From Axinella damicornis (lineage: Eukaryota > Porifera > Demospongiae > Axinellida > Axinellidae), in assembly GCA_963931865.1 (NCBI GenBank), contig OZ007518.1, forward strand, positions 10,493,052 through 10,557,051: DNA of 64,000 nt, written 5' to 3'. The position numbers and the translations under genes are program-made. Each line of letters begins with the position of its first letter. The stretch's first letter is position 1. Of the stretch, positions 47,760-63,741 are shown piece after piece. The notes under the pieces were generated by a model. That model did not search any database. It was given only the letters and a program-made list of their open reading frames with translations, and was not told the DNA's origin.

Positions 47760-49106
47760 TCACTTCACCACCGTGACAACATTCTTCTGCCTCTCTGGCA
47801 CGATATTCACACTCCCTGGCTTGCTGTGACGAATAACATTCGTCCTCTTACGCCGCTGGGCCTCCACCATCACACGTTTCTCCTTGGCCGCCTTGTATAC
47901 CAGCTTAGGAACATGTCTGTGCCTTGCAATTCTTCTAATCTGAGGATGGAACTTGAACTTCTCTCTCAGCTGTTCGGCATACTCCAAGGCCACTCTCTCC
48001 CTCGGTCTCAGTCGCCCGAGTTTCCTGGAAGCGTTGGCTTTCCACAGTCTAATGTTGGTCTCATCGCTGCCAGAGATGAGGTAGGTCGCATCTGAGCTCC
48101 AGCGTACGCAGAATATTCTCTGCATGCGTTTCGTATGGTACACATCTCTACTGTGGCCAGCGTCCATTTTGAAAATCCTAAGAGTTTTATCGAAACTTCC
48201 AGAAACGAATTCCCGTCCAGTAGGGGAGTAGTCGACGTCCAAAACTGCCATAACGTGGTCTTTGTGTACGTTCAGAGGACGGTCCAGCCGTCGCATGTCG
48301 AAAGTGTACAAGTTAGAGTCCTCATTTGCTAGAGTGAAGTTGAAGGCTTCCATTGGATTCCAGGCAATTCCATTGGACTTCATGGCTAGTGTCACTTTCC
48401 TCAGAGGGGTTGAATTCCTTACGTCATACAGGGCAACGGTGCGATCGGAACCAGTCGTTGCCAGGACATTGTACTCTATGGGGTTAAACTTGATATTGGT
48501 GATGCTGTCTACGCCCCACGTGAAGGAGCGTATCGGTTCAGACCGACTCTCGTCCCAAACGTCCACCTGGTCACCACACGTTGCAAAGGTGGGTTCACTC
48601 CAGTGGTGATCAATACCTAAGAATACAAATTTGCCCAAAATAGTAGAAACGGGTTCTAATTCCCCACTGGACAACTCCTCCTCTTCCTCCGGATACTTCC
48701 ACTGCTTTATAATCTTATCTTCTCCAACTGAAATGAAGTTAGTTCCGTCTGCATTCATACACAACCCGCGCACAAACCCAGCATGAGCTGTGACGCTGGT
48801 GAGGCACTCCTGTCGGGATAGGCTCCATATTCTGATCTCACCATCACACGCGCCGGACAGGAGGACGGAGAGCTGCTTTGGGTGTTTACTGAGGCAGTAC
48901 ACTCCGTCAGTGTGTCCGGACAGGCTACCCACAAAGGGTTTTGCAAAGACTCGGTCTAATTTGGTAGCATTCAGAGCTCTCACGTACTCTCTGGGACCCT
49001 CAAGTGGATGCAGAGCTGGGTCTATGTTTCTGGGTACCTTGTGAATGTCTGTCTTCCGCTGGCGAAGGTAATCTTGGGGATTTCGACACAAGACCTTCAC
49101 CTTCAT
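47760..49106 (-). CDS. DCAF13: DCAF13/Sof1 WD-repeat ribosome-biogenesis factor, intronless
   Basis: Nucleolar WD40 protein of the SSU processome (yeast Sof1, needed for 18S rRNA maturation) and a DDB1-CUL4 substrate receptor in mammals. A single uninterrupted frame encodes 448 aa from ATG 49106; human DCAF13 is 445 aa. This start is preferred over ATG 49121 because the family begins MKVKxLxRNP. Diagnostic blocks: REYVRALNATKLDRVFAKPF at the N-terminus, LSGACDGEIRIWSLS, ILGKFVFLGIDHHW, IKFNPIEYNVLA, AWNPMEAFNFTLANED, LDVDYSPTGREFVSGSFDKT, then the Sof1 C-terminal region with IRRIARHRHVPK and KHSKPGSV. The absence of introns contrasts with all neighbours and may reflect an ancient retrocopy or intron loss. 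It is head-to-head with RPS23. Confidence 0.97.
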   Translation of the reverse strand: MKVKVLCRNPQDYLRQRKTDIHKVPRNIDPALHPLEGPREYVRALNATKLDRVFAKPFVGSLSGHTDGVYCLSKHPKQLSVLLSGACDGEIRIWSLSRQECLTSVTAHAGFVRGLCMNADGTNFISVGEDKIIKQWKYPEEEEELSSGELEPVSTILGKFVFLGIDHHWSEPTFATCGDQVDVWDESRSEPIRSFTWGVDSITNIKFNPIEYNVLATTGSDRTVALYDVRNSTPLRKVTLAMKSNGIAWNPMEAFNFTLANEDSNLYTFDMRRLDRPLNVHKDHVMAVLDVDYSPTGREFVSGSFDKTLRIFKMDAGHSRDVYHTKRMQRIFCVRWSSDATYLISGSDETNIRLWKANASRKLGRLRPRERVALEYAEQLREKFKFHPQIRRIARHRHVPKLVYKAAKEKRVMVEAQRRKRTNVIRHSKPGSVNIVPERQKNVVTVVK

Positions 49107-49195
49107 CTTTCCAGAGTTCAAAGTTCATATCGTGTGACCATCTGCTTTTCACGCATGCGCATTATATCCGCTTTCCTTCGGTCATCTGAAAGAAC
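49107..49195. promoter_or_regulatory. 89-bp bidirectional promoter DCAF13 / RPS23
   Basis: Only 89 bp separate the divergent start codons. Seen: an NRF1-like acgcatgcgca at 49151-49161 and a C/T-rich ctttccttcg at 49171-49180, positioned as the 5' TOP start of RPS23 mRNA about 25 nt before its ATG. No TATA box. The 5' UTRs must be very short. Confidence 0.75.
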
Positions 49196-55166
<5,971 letters not shown>

Positions 55167-56916
55167 ACTTTCATTTCCTCTTGTCTCTTGTACATAATGA
55201 AGATAATTATTTGAATAACAGGTCTTGTTGAATGTTGTGGTGCTACCGCATTACCGTGGTAACCAAACTGCGTGCTGAGTGGATGAAAGGGCTGTGTACA
55301 AGGCTGCAGTGGTGACGTGTGTGATGTGTACACTGGTTTGATTATACAATCATGCTGAAACTACCTCCCTGGAGACCGATGTTGTTTTAGTTAACTAAAC
55401 TGGTGGAGACTGCAATGACACGGTGATGATGGACCTGGACAACTAGGAATCTTCCTCTGCAGGCAGCAGCTAGGCTAATCCCTCCGTTGGGGTTATATAT
55501 GGAGGCTGATATTCGTTCAACCAGCAGCTCAAACTCTCAGTGCCATAAGAGGTACAAATGTTGGACTGATTTCCCTGGATATCAATAATTACTGAGCACC
55601 TGGGAATTACCGAGCACCTGGGAATGAGGCATGCAAAGGTTCATCAGTCATGCAAACAGATGAAACCACAATGTCATGTGAAAGGAGATATGGTGACTGT
55701 AGACCTATAAGGCTAATTGACTTGCACATCTCATGCATTCACACGATTGGCCTGGGTAGTTTGGAATGGTAGAGACAACATTCTAGGATATATAAGACAT
55801 TATTCAATAGTGGGGACACTGTTCGCACACGGAGAAGTGTGTCCCTGGTAGCCAGACCCAACCAACCCCATGCAGCACGGATCGCTTTTAGTATCGTACT
55901 GGAAGCGATACACGCACTGGATAAACGGTCTGGGAATGAGCCCTGTTTGACCAGTGAGTATTATCTGAAGCCCCACCAGCTGAATATTGTCCACGCAGGA
56001 GCTAGCTCAAGGAGAAGGGCTGGGGGGTGGGGGGGGGGGGGGGGGGGGGGGGGTGGGGGGGGGGGGGGGGGGGGGGATTTAGTGGGGAAACTCGATCTGC
56101 ATGTACATTGTAATTATTCTGTATACTAGCTACAACGTGAACAGTTTGTCGGCAATAACTTTGTCGAGTTCGTTTGTTGGGAGCAAGCAATTGGGTGTCA
56201 CTCCCATACACACGATAGTCACATGCTGTGACCGGGATCCCATATACTACACAACATAGTCACATGCTGTGACCAGGATCCCATATACTAAAGGAAGGGG
56301 TGGAATTGCTATGCACTCTTCCGTTAGTTGTTGGGTCAAAGGTCAAAATGTGTGTGTAGTCAAAATTTAATGGTCAACGACTGAAAATTACAGTGCAGTC
56401 AAAATTTTAATGGCATTTTTGTCAGTGTGACCAAACAGTCAAGTAACAAAATGGACGGTCAAGATTTCTTTACCCCAGTTGACTACATGTGTACAGCATC
56501 TGACACTCCCTGAGAGAGAGGAGGGAATACTGACAATTGGGCATGAGAATGTGCACGTGCAGGACATGGAGCAGTTGCATGCACATGACTGTCATCAGAA
56601 TTAATGTGACTGAGCACAATGTATGCAGTACAAACGTCAGCCACAAGACGTGAGGATGACACACTGCACTGCAGCAGAATACACCGTTTTTGATTTCTGC
56701 ACGTACACGTTTGTAAGAGGGCTTACACGTTGACCTAGAGATCGTCAGACTCCACTGAAAATTAATTCATTTTCCTGCAAATTCGTACTCTGATGCTTTA
56801 TTGCTTCACTGTTAAAGAGTTATTCTCCATCCAAAAATTGATTCAGAAATACACAGCATTCACCAAAAACTCAAGTGTTAAACTCGTTCACATATCTGTT
56901 AGAGAATGAGGTTACG
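55167..56916. other. Intergenic region RPS23 to kelch pseudogene
   Basis: No coding exon supported. Holds a decayed hairpin (55848-55945, gccagaccc / ggtctgggaatgagcc), a G-rich tract (56024-56076), a tandem pair of cacatgctgtgaccaggatc (56219-56290), and near 56840-56916 the start of sequence duplicated at 60400-60493. Confidence 0.6.
56024..56076. repeat. Interrupted poly-G tract
   Basis: About 45 G in three runs broken by single T; could form a G-quadruplex or be a sequencing-sensitive homopolymer. Confidence 0.85.
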
Positions 56917-57680
56917 TCACATCATGACTTGACTAGTGTAGAAGCCATTGCTATCCCATCCTCCTGCAACCAGGAGCTCACCGCTGGGTAGCAGTGTACA
57001 TGCACTAGATGAGCGTGCAGTAGGTAACTCGCCGACCTTCTTCCAATTGTTCGTGGCAGGCTGGTAGGCGTGGATGGCTGTACTGCGATCGTTGCCATGG
57101 CGACCCCCAACGGCTAACAGAGTAGTCTCGTGGGCCAGACGTTCATGGTGCGCATGCCGTAAACGTCTGGCCGGCGAGGCTACTAACAGCTCTGTGGAGC
57201 GTGATGGCGGCAGATCTCTCCAGTGGAGGTGTGGGAAGGTGGCCATGTCTTGGTAGTGCTATCAGTACTCACAAGTTCGGGGAGGGACACGAGTGTCGCG
57301 GTCAGTGACCCCCTTGTGGGCATGGAGGGGGGGGGGGGGTACGGGTGAGTCCACTGGTGGAACAGTCCACTGGTGGAACACTCCCTTCCTCTCCCACACT
57401 GCAATCTCATTGGTCACCTGCCATGCCCTACCGCCCAGCTTTTCTTCACGGCAGCCATTGCAAAGTACCTGTTCCAATTCCACCCACTGGTCTGACTCCG
57501 ACTGCCAGACTGTGTGTGGGTCACCAATACTGTCTGTCCATCCTCCTCCGATGTATAGCTTCTCCTCCACCACCACACAGTGTGGGGACCACATTCCCCA
57601 CGGCAGGTCTCTGTGCCGCCTTCACCTTAGTGTGAGAGGTGGCTGTAACCCACTGAGGGGACGTGCCTGGGACAGAGAAG
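56917..57680 (-). pseudogene. Kelch-repeat exon, broken duplicate
   Basis: Partial copy of the kelch exon at 60494-61390 on the same strand. The left part (56917-57246) reads LLAVGG, DRSTAIHAYQPATNNWKKVG, LLVAGGWDSN. The right part (57262-57594) reads KLYIGGGW, VTNEIAVWERKGV. They are in different frames. About 190 bp present in the intact copy, spanning two middle blades, are missing near 57305-57320, and a smaller deletion lies near 57440. A 64-bp MITE interrupts the left part. The duplication extends into both flanks (about 56840-57950 versus 60400-61660). Probably non-functional, although a truncated product is possible. Confidence 0.8.
57121..57184. mobile_element. 64-bp MITE with perfect 5-bp target duplication
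   Basis: Termini AGTAGTCTCG and CGAGGCTACT form inverted repeats (one mismatch), with an inner stem gccagacg/cgtctggc. AACAG flanks it at 57116-57120 and 57185-57189. Comparison with the intact kelch copy, which lacks it, confirms insertion. Element plus duplication is 69 bp, so the reading frame is preserved. Confidence 0.88.
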
Positions 57681-57962
57681 ACACAGTGTGTGTCATAGAG
57701 CGGCCATTACTGAAAATTTCTCATCCGGCAGCGGCTTCTTTGTAGGTACAACAACTATTATGGGCTGTAGGTAAACAGATAACTAATTCAAAATGTTATT
57801 TGAAACTAATTGCATGGAGTGTAAAGTATATTCCAGGGTATTTCATTTATAATATGACAGCATAGAAGTGGTGAATGCCCCAGGGGCACGTGTTTTTTCT
57901 CTCACAATTCTACCTCTTCTAACACAATCTCACGAGCACTACATATTCACTGCGCATGCTGA

Positions 57963-59786
57963 TTGTGTGCGTCATACTGCCGAGATGGCGGCAGTAAAAA
58001 CCGTAACACTATGGCAGTAGCACACTCCAATTGGCATGAACTCTTTTGCAGCTCTCAGTATCCCAAGCCATTCCGACTGCCAGTTTTTGATCACTTGCAG
58101 TACGCAAAATATTTTACCTACTGCAAGCGATACACTGGCAGTGAGAATGGCCTGGGAACGAGCCTAGAACTCAATGCTTTCTTCTCAATGCTTTCTTCTC
58201 CAGATGTTTCAACCAGTCTTGCCACCCTATCTCCACTACATACTACAGTCCCTGAGTGCCCACCTGCTTTACTATGTACTGAGGCCGAGGTTTGTCAGTT
58301 ACTCAAATCTCTAGATTGCTCAAAAGCCAGTGGGCCAGACGGTATCTCAGCACGTATGTTGAAGTCTACAGCTAGTGCAATTGCACCCTCTGTCACCAAG
58401 TTGTTCAACTGTTCGATTAAGTGTGGTCACCCTCCTTCCGCCTGGAAATTTTCCTCTGTCGTTCCCATCCCCAAAGTGGCCAAGGCCCAAAGTACATCTG
58501 ACTTCAGACCTATATCTCTCCTATCTATCTTGAGCAAAGCCTTGGAACGCCATTTTTACAACCTCATAAGCAACCATCTCTTGATTACCTGTCCGCTGGC
58601 TGATTCCCAATGGGGATTTCAGCCAGGAAAGTCCACAGTGTCTGCACTTTTGCATACAACACATGATTGGCTCCAACAGCTTGAAATGGGAACAGAAATC
58701 GGTGCAATCTTCTTTGATTTCAAAAAGGCGTTCGATACTGTCCCTCACTTACCTCTACTTGAAAAACTTGAACAGCTTGGTTTGGATCCCTGCATTGTTA
58801 CATGGATTCACAACTACTTGGCTGAGAGACGCCAGGCTGTAGTCCTAAATGGTGCATCCTCCCAGTCAGCTCATGTGATATCTGGTGTCCCGCAAGGCTC
58901 AATACTTGGCCCTCTTCTCTTTCTCATCTATATTGATGACATTACTCACGCAAACATCTCAGAGGCATCCAAGATTGTTATTTATGCCGATGACATTTTG
59001 CTATACCGTCCTATATCCTCAAAGGAGGACTATGTGGCTCTTCAATCTGACATTGATGCCTTGAGTAATTGGACCACTCGAAATTTCATGACGTTTAACA
59101 CCACTAAGTGCAAGTTCATGCTAATCTCCAGAAAGAGAAGTCATTATGTTCCGACCACTCCACTCTCTCTCAATGGATGCATCCTTGAAAAAGTACCATC
59201 TTTCAAATATCTGGGAATGATGATATCCTCTGACCTATCCTGGTCAGAACACATTCAGCGTGCATGTGGCAAGGCAAGAAAGATCATTGGCCTTCTTTAC
59301 AGGCGATACTACCATCATGCGGATAGCAGAACCCTACTCCAGCTGTATGTTTCCCTGGTCCGGCCCCATGTTGAATACGCTGCACCAGTGTGGGATCCAC
59401 ACTTGGCACAGGACATAAATATGCTCGAGAATGTGCAAAAGTTTGGTCTACGTGTCTGTTCAAAACAGTGGGACACTGGCTACAGTGAGCTCTTAAACAT
59501 GTGTAATCTCTCAACCCTGGAAAATCGTCGACTCTACCTAAAGCTCTGCCATCTTTTCAAAATTGTCAATGGACTGTGTTACTTTCCCTCTGGTGTTATA
59601 GTTCCCAGGCATAATCCTTCACATGCAATGCGTCCGCTTATGCTTGAGCAACCCTTTGCCAGGACAAATTGCTTTCAGCATTCATTCATCCCGGACTCTG
59701 TGCGGAAATGGAACTACCTACCAGATTACGTGGTACGTGCAGCTAACTACCCTAATTTCAAACATTTACTTAGACCATTCACTTAG
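57963..59786 (+). CDS. Non-LTR retrotransposon reverse transcriptase ORF, 5'-truncated
   Basis: A 607-codon uninterrupted frame. Residues about 120-420 form a reverse transcriptase: KASGPDGISARML (121-133), FRPISLLSILSKALER (181-196), motif A FFDFKKAFD (250-258), motif B SGVPQGSILGP (307-317), catalytic motif C YADD (341-344), then KYLGMMIS and a C-terminal region ending near NCFQHSFIPDSVRKWNYLP, typical of jockey/CR1/L2-like LINEs. No AP endonuclease precedes it. The first about 70 codons read through unrelated sequence, including a hairpin MITE, so the real element starts near 58168 and the given ATG is not its original start. All RT motifs are intact, suggesting recent insertion. Confidence 0.93.
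   Translation: MCASYCRDGGSKNRNTMAVAHSNWHELFCSSQYPKPFRLPVFDHLQYAKYFTYCKRYTGSENGLGTSLELNAFFSMLSSPDVSTSLATLSPLHTTVPECPPALLCTEAEVCQLLKSLDCSKASGPDGISARMLKSTASAIAPSVTKLFNCSIKCGHPPSAWKFSSVVPIPKVAKAQSTSDFRPISLLSILSKALERHFYNLISNHLLITCPLADSQWGFQPGKSTVSALLHTTHDWLQQLEMGTEIGAIFFDFKKAFDTVPHLPLLEKLEQLGLDPCIVTWIHNYLAERRQAVVLNGASSQSAHVISGVPQGSILGPLLFLIYIDDITHANISEASKIVIYADDILLYRPISSKEDYVALQSDIDALSNWTTRNFMTFNTTKCKFMLISRKRSHYVPTTPLSLNGCILEKVPSFKYLGMMISSDLSWSEHIQRACGKARKIIGLLYRRYYHHADSRTLLQLYVSLVRPHVEYAAPVWDPHLAQDINMLENVQKFGLRVCSKQWDTGYSELLNMCNLSTLENRRLYLKLCHLFKIVNGLCYFPSGVIVPRHNPSHAMRPLMLEQPFARTNCFQHSFIPDSVRKWNYLPDYVVRAANYPNFKHLLRPFT
58060..58167. mobile_element. Hairpin MITE at the LINE 5' boundary
   Basis: tcccaagccattccgactgc ... 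gcagtgagaatggcctggga: inverted arms of about 30 bp with an inner cttgcagta/tactgcaag stem, same fold as 36545-36650. It adjoins the first RT-like sequence and contributes codons to its frame. Confidence 0.75.
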
Positions 59787-59971
59787 TTTAATCGTATATG
59801 AATACTATAAGAGTACATTAGAATCAGTGTTGTAACCATGCTTATCCTTTTGTGTTTGTGTATCATTGCTTATTGATACTCCTGGGTGCAATAACATTAG
59901 CTTTATGCTATTTTGTATACCCTGTGCTTCTTTGGCATAAACTTTCATAGAAAAAACAAAAACAAAAAAAA
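58168..59971 (+). mobile_element. 5'-truncated LINE copy with A-rich tail
   Basis: Carries the reverse-transcriptase region, a 160-bp 3' UTR and an A-rich tail (aaaaaacaaaaacaaaaaaa at about 59951-59971). Inserted between the two kelch copies. Tandem aatgctttcttctc at 58172-58199 marks the 5' end. Target duplication not resolved. Confidence 0.85.
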
Positions 59972-60493
59972 CTGCAGCCAGTACATAGCTACTGGCCTCT
60001 GATCTGGTGAGCAGGTAGACACGATTATTGCATGCTGTATCAGCTTATTAATAATTATTATGTGAAATGCTTGCTCGCTCAAGATCAGGTTCGCCCCAAC
60101 ATTAAGTTCTCTAAGAATACGTTTTCAGCTCACCCTGGGCCATGCACGTACAATAGTCTCGCGAGCCAGCCTCATCTCGCCAGACACACTGCATGTACCC
60201 GGCTGCAGAATTGATCGAATTCACCGTTTTCAGAAATTATTTGTGCTTGATATCGTACGATCGTATCGTAGATCGTCGGCTCTAGCTCTAGAAATAAAAA
60301 AAATCGCGCTTTTATTGAACTTCATGCTTGTTATTTCGCGCTTTGTTATTCAAGAGCATTGTTTCACTTTTAAACAATTATTATTCTCCATACAAAAGAT
60401 GCTAAACAAGAAGGAAAAACATTTTACATGACACAAACTCAAACGTCAAAACTCGTTCTCATGTCAGGAAAGTGTTCTGGGAATGAGGTTACG

Positions 60494-61390
60494 TCACATC
60501 GCAGCTATGTCGACTCGGATAGTTAGTTCGTCATTGCTATCCCATCCTCCTGCAACCAGGAGCTCACCGCTGGGTAGCAGTGTGCATGCACACTCTGAGC
60601 GTGCAGAAGGTAACTCGCCAACCTGCTTCCAATTGTTCGTGGCAGGCTGGTAGGCGTGGATGGCTGTACTGCGATCGTTGCCATGGCAACCCCCGACGGC
60701 TAACAGAGCTCCGTGGAGCGTAATGGCGGCAGATCTCTCCAGTGGAGGTGCGTGGAGGGTGCGCCATGACTTGGCAGTGTTGGCGCTATCAGTACTCACA
60801 AGGTCGGGGAGGGACACAACGAGTGTCGTGGTCAGTGTCCCCCCTACAAGGTATAGTTGGTCTTGTACGATGGCGGTTGTCACGTGACTGCACTTCACTG
60901 GCAGCGGTGTCGTGGACAGCCATTGTCGAGTGTCTGTGTTGAGGAGGTCAACTGCGGCTAGGTCGTTACCACCACTCACCCCACCTGCCACCACCAGCCA
61001 CTGGTTGTGTGTGGCTACTGCTGGTGACCTGCGAGGTGTGGGCATGGGGGGGTACGGGTGAGTCCACTGGTGGGACACTCCCTTCCTCTCCCACACTGCA
61101 ATCTCATTGGTCACCCGCCATGTGGATGGATCCCGACCGCCCACGAGTGTGAGCTTCTTCTTCACGGCAGCCATTGCAAACCACCAGCATTGATAGCGTT
61201 CCAGTCTCACCCACTGGTCTGACTCATACTGCCAGACTGTGCGTGCGTCATCATCACTGTATGCGTATCCTCCTCCGATGTACAGCTTCTCCTCCACCAT
61301 CACACAGTGTGGGTACCACATCCCCCACGGCAGGTCACTGTGCCGCCTCCACCTCAGAGTGAGAGGCTGTAACCCACTGGGGGGACGTGC
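60494..61390 (-). CDS. Kelch-repeat protein, C-terminal exon (six blades)
   Basis: 298 residues in one exon. The acceptor ctctgtcccag| places the exon start at 61390 in phase 0; the ATG at 61420 is an alternative start if unspliced. Six kelch glycine pairs are visible in order: KLYIGGG, LTLVGG, WLVVAGG, LYLVGG, LLAVGG, LLVAGG, fitting a complete six-bladed propeller. Blade tryptophans (W near 12 residues after each) are present. No BTB, BACK, F-box or kinase part is seen in this exon. Two 63-nt phase-0 exons on the same strand at 63218-63280 and 63679-63741 are plausible upstream exons. Such propellers bind proteins; partner unknown. A broken paralogue lies at 56917-57680. Confidence 0.82.
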   Translation of the reverse strand, partial: ARPPSGLQPLTLRWRRHSDLPWGMWYPHCVMVEEKLYIGGGYAYSDDDARTVWQYESDQWVRLERYQCWWFAMAAVKKKLTLVGGRDPSTWRVTNEIAVWERKGVSHQWTHPYPPMPTPRRSPAVATHNQWLVVAGGVSGGNDLAAVDLLNTDTRQWLSTTPLPVKCSHVTTAIVQDQLYLVGGTLTTTLVVSLPDLVSTDSANTAKSWRTLHAPPLERSAAITLHGALLAVGGCHGNDRSTAIHAYQPATNNWKQVGELPSARSECACTLLPSGELLVAGGWDSNDELTIRVDIAAM

Positions 61391-62443
61391 CTGGGACAGA
61401 GAAGACACAGTGTGTGTCATAGAGTGGCCATTACTGAAAATTTCTCAGCCGGCAGCGGCTTCTTTGTTGGTACAACAACTATTATGGGCTGTAGGTAAAC
61501 AAATAGCTAATTAACTAACCCTAACCAATTGCATGGAGTTAGGGTTATATAATTATGACATCATAGAAGTGGTGGACGCCCCAGGGGCATGTGTTTTTCT
61601 CTCGCAATGAGTTACTGTAATTCTACATCTTCTAACACAATCTCACGAGTACTAGTAGTACCTGATGCTGGAGAAATAATATGTAACAAGCTCACAGTAT
61701 CACAGCTGCATTTTATTTCCACCAATTCCTATGACATCATACTTATGTAATTACAGGTACCATACATTGTAAGTCTGTGGTGGATATTTGTTCGACTTGT
61801 GAAGCTGTTGCCATGCAAGTCATGACTGTGCCATCAGCTTCTGTATAGTCCACCACAAAAATGCCCATATATGGTACATGTAATAGCTTCAACCATCATA
61901 GCTAGTTATAGCTCCATAGTTTGTGACTTTGCTAGCTATAGCTGTGCTTTGAGTTGGTAAAATGCACTTCCTTCAAAATGATGCTCTTTAGGCAACTTAC
62001 ATAGGAAAGCTGAAAATAAATTTGGCAGCTGCACATGGAGCTATCCAACTAGCTAGGAAACTTGAACACAAGTTTGAGCTTACGGTATGTTTGGCTAGCA
62101 ACTAGCCCTCAGGCAATTCTCTAGGTGTAGCCTGACTCATTAAACCAGCAACAAAGCTAAACAGCTAGCTAGGAGCTACCCAGCTAGAACTCCTCTTGCA
62201 AACAACTCAACACTGTCACTATGGAAATTTCAGCAGCTGCACTTCGAAATATTTGGCGCCTTCCAGACTTTGTGGAGCCAAATTATTTACAGGTACACTG
62301 TATAGTGCTATAGTGCATGTAGTAGCTATGAAGTGCACTGATGCAGCAGTTTAGAATGTACTTGTTGAAGTTAGCTGCTGACATAAGTACAAGTAGCTTC
62401 GCTCGCTTCGCTCGCTCAGCTACTTCCCCCTCGTTCGCCTACC

Positions 62444-62880
62444 ATGAGTAATCTGGCGCCGGACAGCTCTCTGTGCAGAGCTGCTGCTCCCCGATTGCGT
62501 CTGCTTGCCCCCGATTGCGTCCCTTCAGCTGCTGCTCGCCACTTGCGTCTGCTTCGAATCAGCTGCTACTCCCTGGCCCGATTGCATTCGCTTCATCTGC
62601 TGCTTCCCGATTGCGCCCGCTTCAGCTGCTGCTGCATGCTCGCTGCTTGCGTCCGCTTCTGCTGCTGCTCCTGATCGCATCCGCTTCGGCTGCTGCTCCC
62701 CGATTGCGTCCGCTTCAGCTGCTGCTCCCGATCGCATCCGCTTCGGCTGCTGCTCCCCGATTACGTCCGCTTCAGCTGCTGCTCCCGGCTGCGTCCGCTT
62801 CAAGTGCTGCTTGCCCGATTGCGTCCGCTTTGACTGCTGCTCCCCGATTGCATGCATCCGCTTGCACCCCCAGCTGGATT
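62444..62880. repeat. Degenerate 29-bp array rich in GCTGCT
   Basis: About 15 units of gattgcgtccgcttcagctg plus ctgctcc, more diverged than other arrays in the window. It leaves frames open on both strands (cysteine/serine/alanine-rich), judged non-coding. Confidence 0.8.
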
Positions 62881-62986
62881 CCAGTCCGAACATTCTTCGC
62901 GGAGTTCGAGGTTCAGTAAATAAATTAAAGTACGAAGGTCACGCGTCACTATAGTCTAGTCCCGCCCCATGAACATCCCACTTCCG

Positions 62987-63093
<107 letters not shown>

Positions 63094-63217
63094 CACGGTT
63101 AAAATCTTAATGTATTGATGCTTGCACTAGCTAATTAAAAATTCCCTACCTACACTGGAATAGCCCCCAGTGATACCTGCAATGCCCATATATGGTACAG
63201 GTAACAACTGTACTTAC

Positions 63218-63280
63218 TAGAGACTGTCGAGGTGGAGACTGCAGTCTTGGTACACGCTCATCTCTGGTTACTGTTTGGCC
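63218..63280 (-). CDS. 63-nt exon, candidate upstream exon of the kelch gene (copy A)
   Basis: Minus strand: acceptor atgtgcag|, donor |gtaagt. Only one frame is open, phase 0, 21 residues including LQSPPRQSL. Paralogous to 63679-63741. Assignment to the kelch gene rests on strand, phase and the similar start of the kelch exon (ARPPSG). Confidence 0.5.
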
Positions 63281-63678
63281 CTGCACATCACAATGAAAGT
63301 AAGTTGATATTCCTTGAATGTTTTTTTGAGGGGATGGAGGCTATAAATGTTGCTCTCTAGCATACATTAAATACACAAGTAGCATCGCTCGCTCAGCTAC
63401 TTCCCCCTCATTCGCCTACGTGAGTAATCCGGCGCTGGACAGACTTTATCTATGGAGCCAAACTAATTACAGGTGCATTGTGTACATACGGTCATGCCAC
63501 ATATTGTGCATGCAGTGAAGTGCTCTAATGCAGCCGTTCAGAATGGACTGTTCAAGTAATTATAAGTGGGTCAAGTTGCTGATTAGTAGGCAAATTATAA
63601 TTGCGTTTGACATTGGATTGGCCCTAGTGTCCCTCCTGAAGGTCTAGAGTGCAGGGAACCTGTGGATGGTTAACTCAC

Positions 63679-63741
63679 TTGTGGTTGTCGAGGTGGAGAC
63701 CGCAATGCTGCTGCTCTCACACCCTGGGATGCAGTTTGAGC
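63679..63741 (-). CDS. 63-nt exon, candidate upstream exon of the kelch gene (copy B)
   Basis: Minus strand: acceptor tgtacag|, donor |gtgagt; 21 residues including LRSPPRQPQ in phase 0. A third, decayed relative (gaaatctccactttgatagc then gtaagt) lies at 63902-63940. The series suggests tandem exon duplication with a unit of about 460 bp shrinking to about 230 bp. Confidence 0.5.

Noticed and set aside
62221..62292. Plus-strand candidate first exon MEISAAALRNIWRLPDFVEP with donor cag|gtacac
   Set aside because: Only 24 codons, no partner exon, and the paralogous stretch near 63450 does not preserve the frame.
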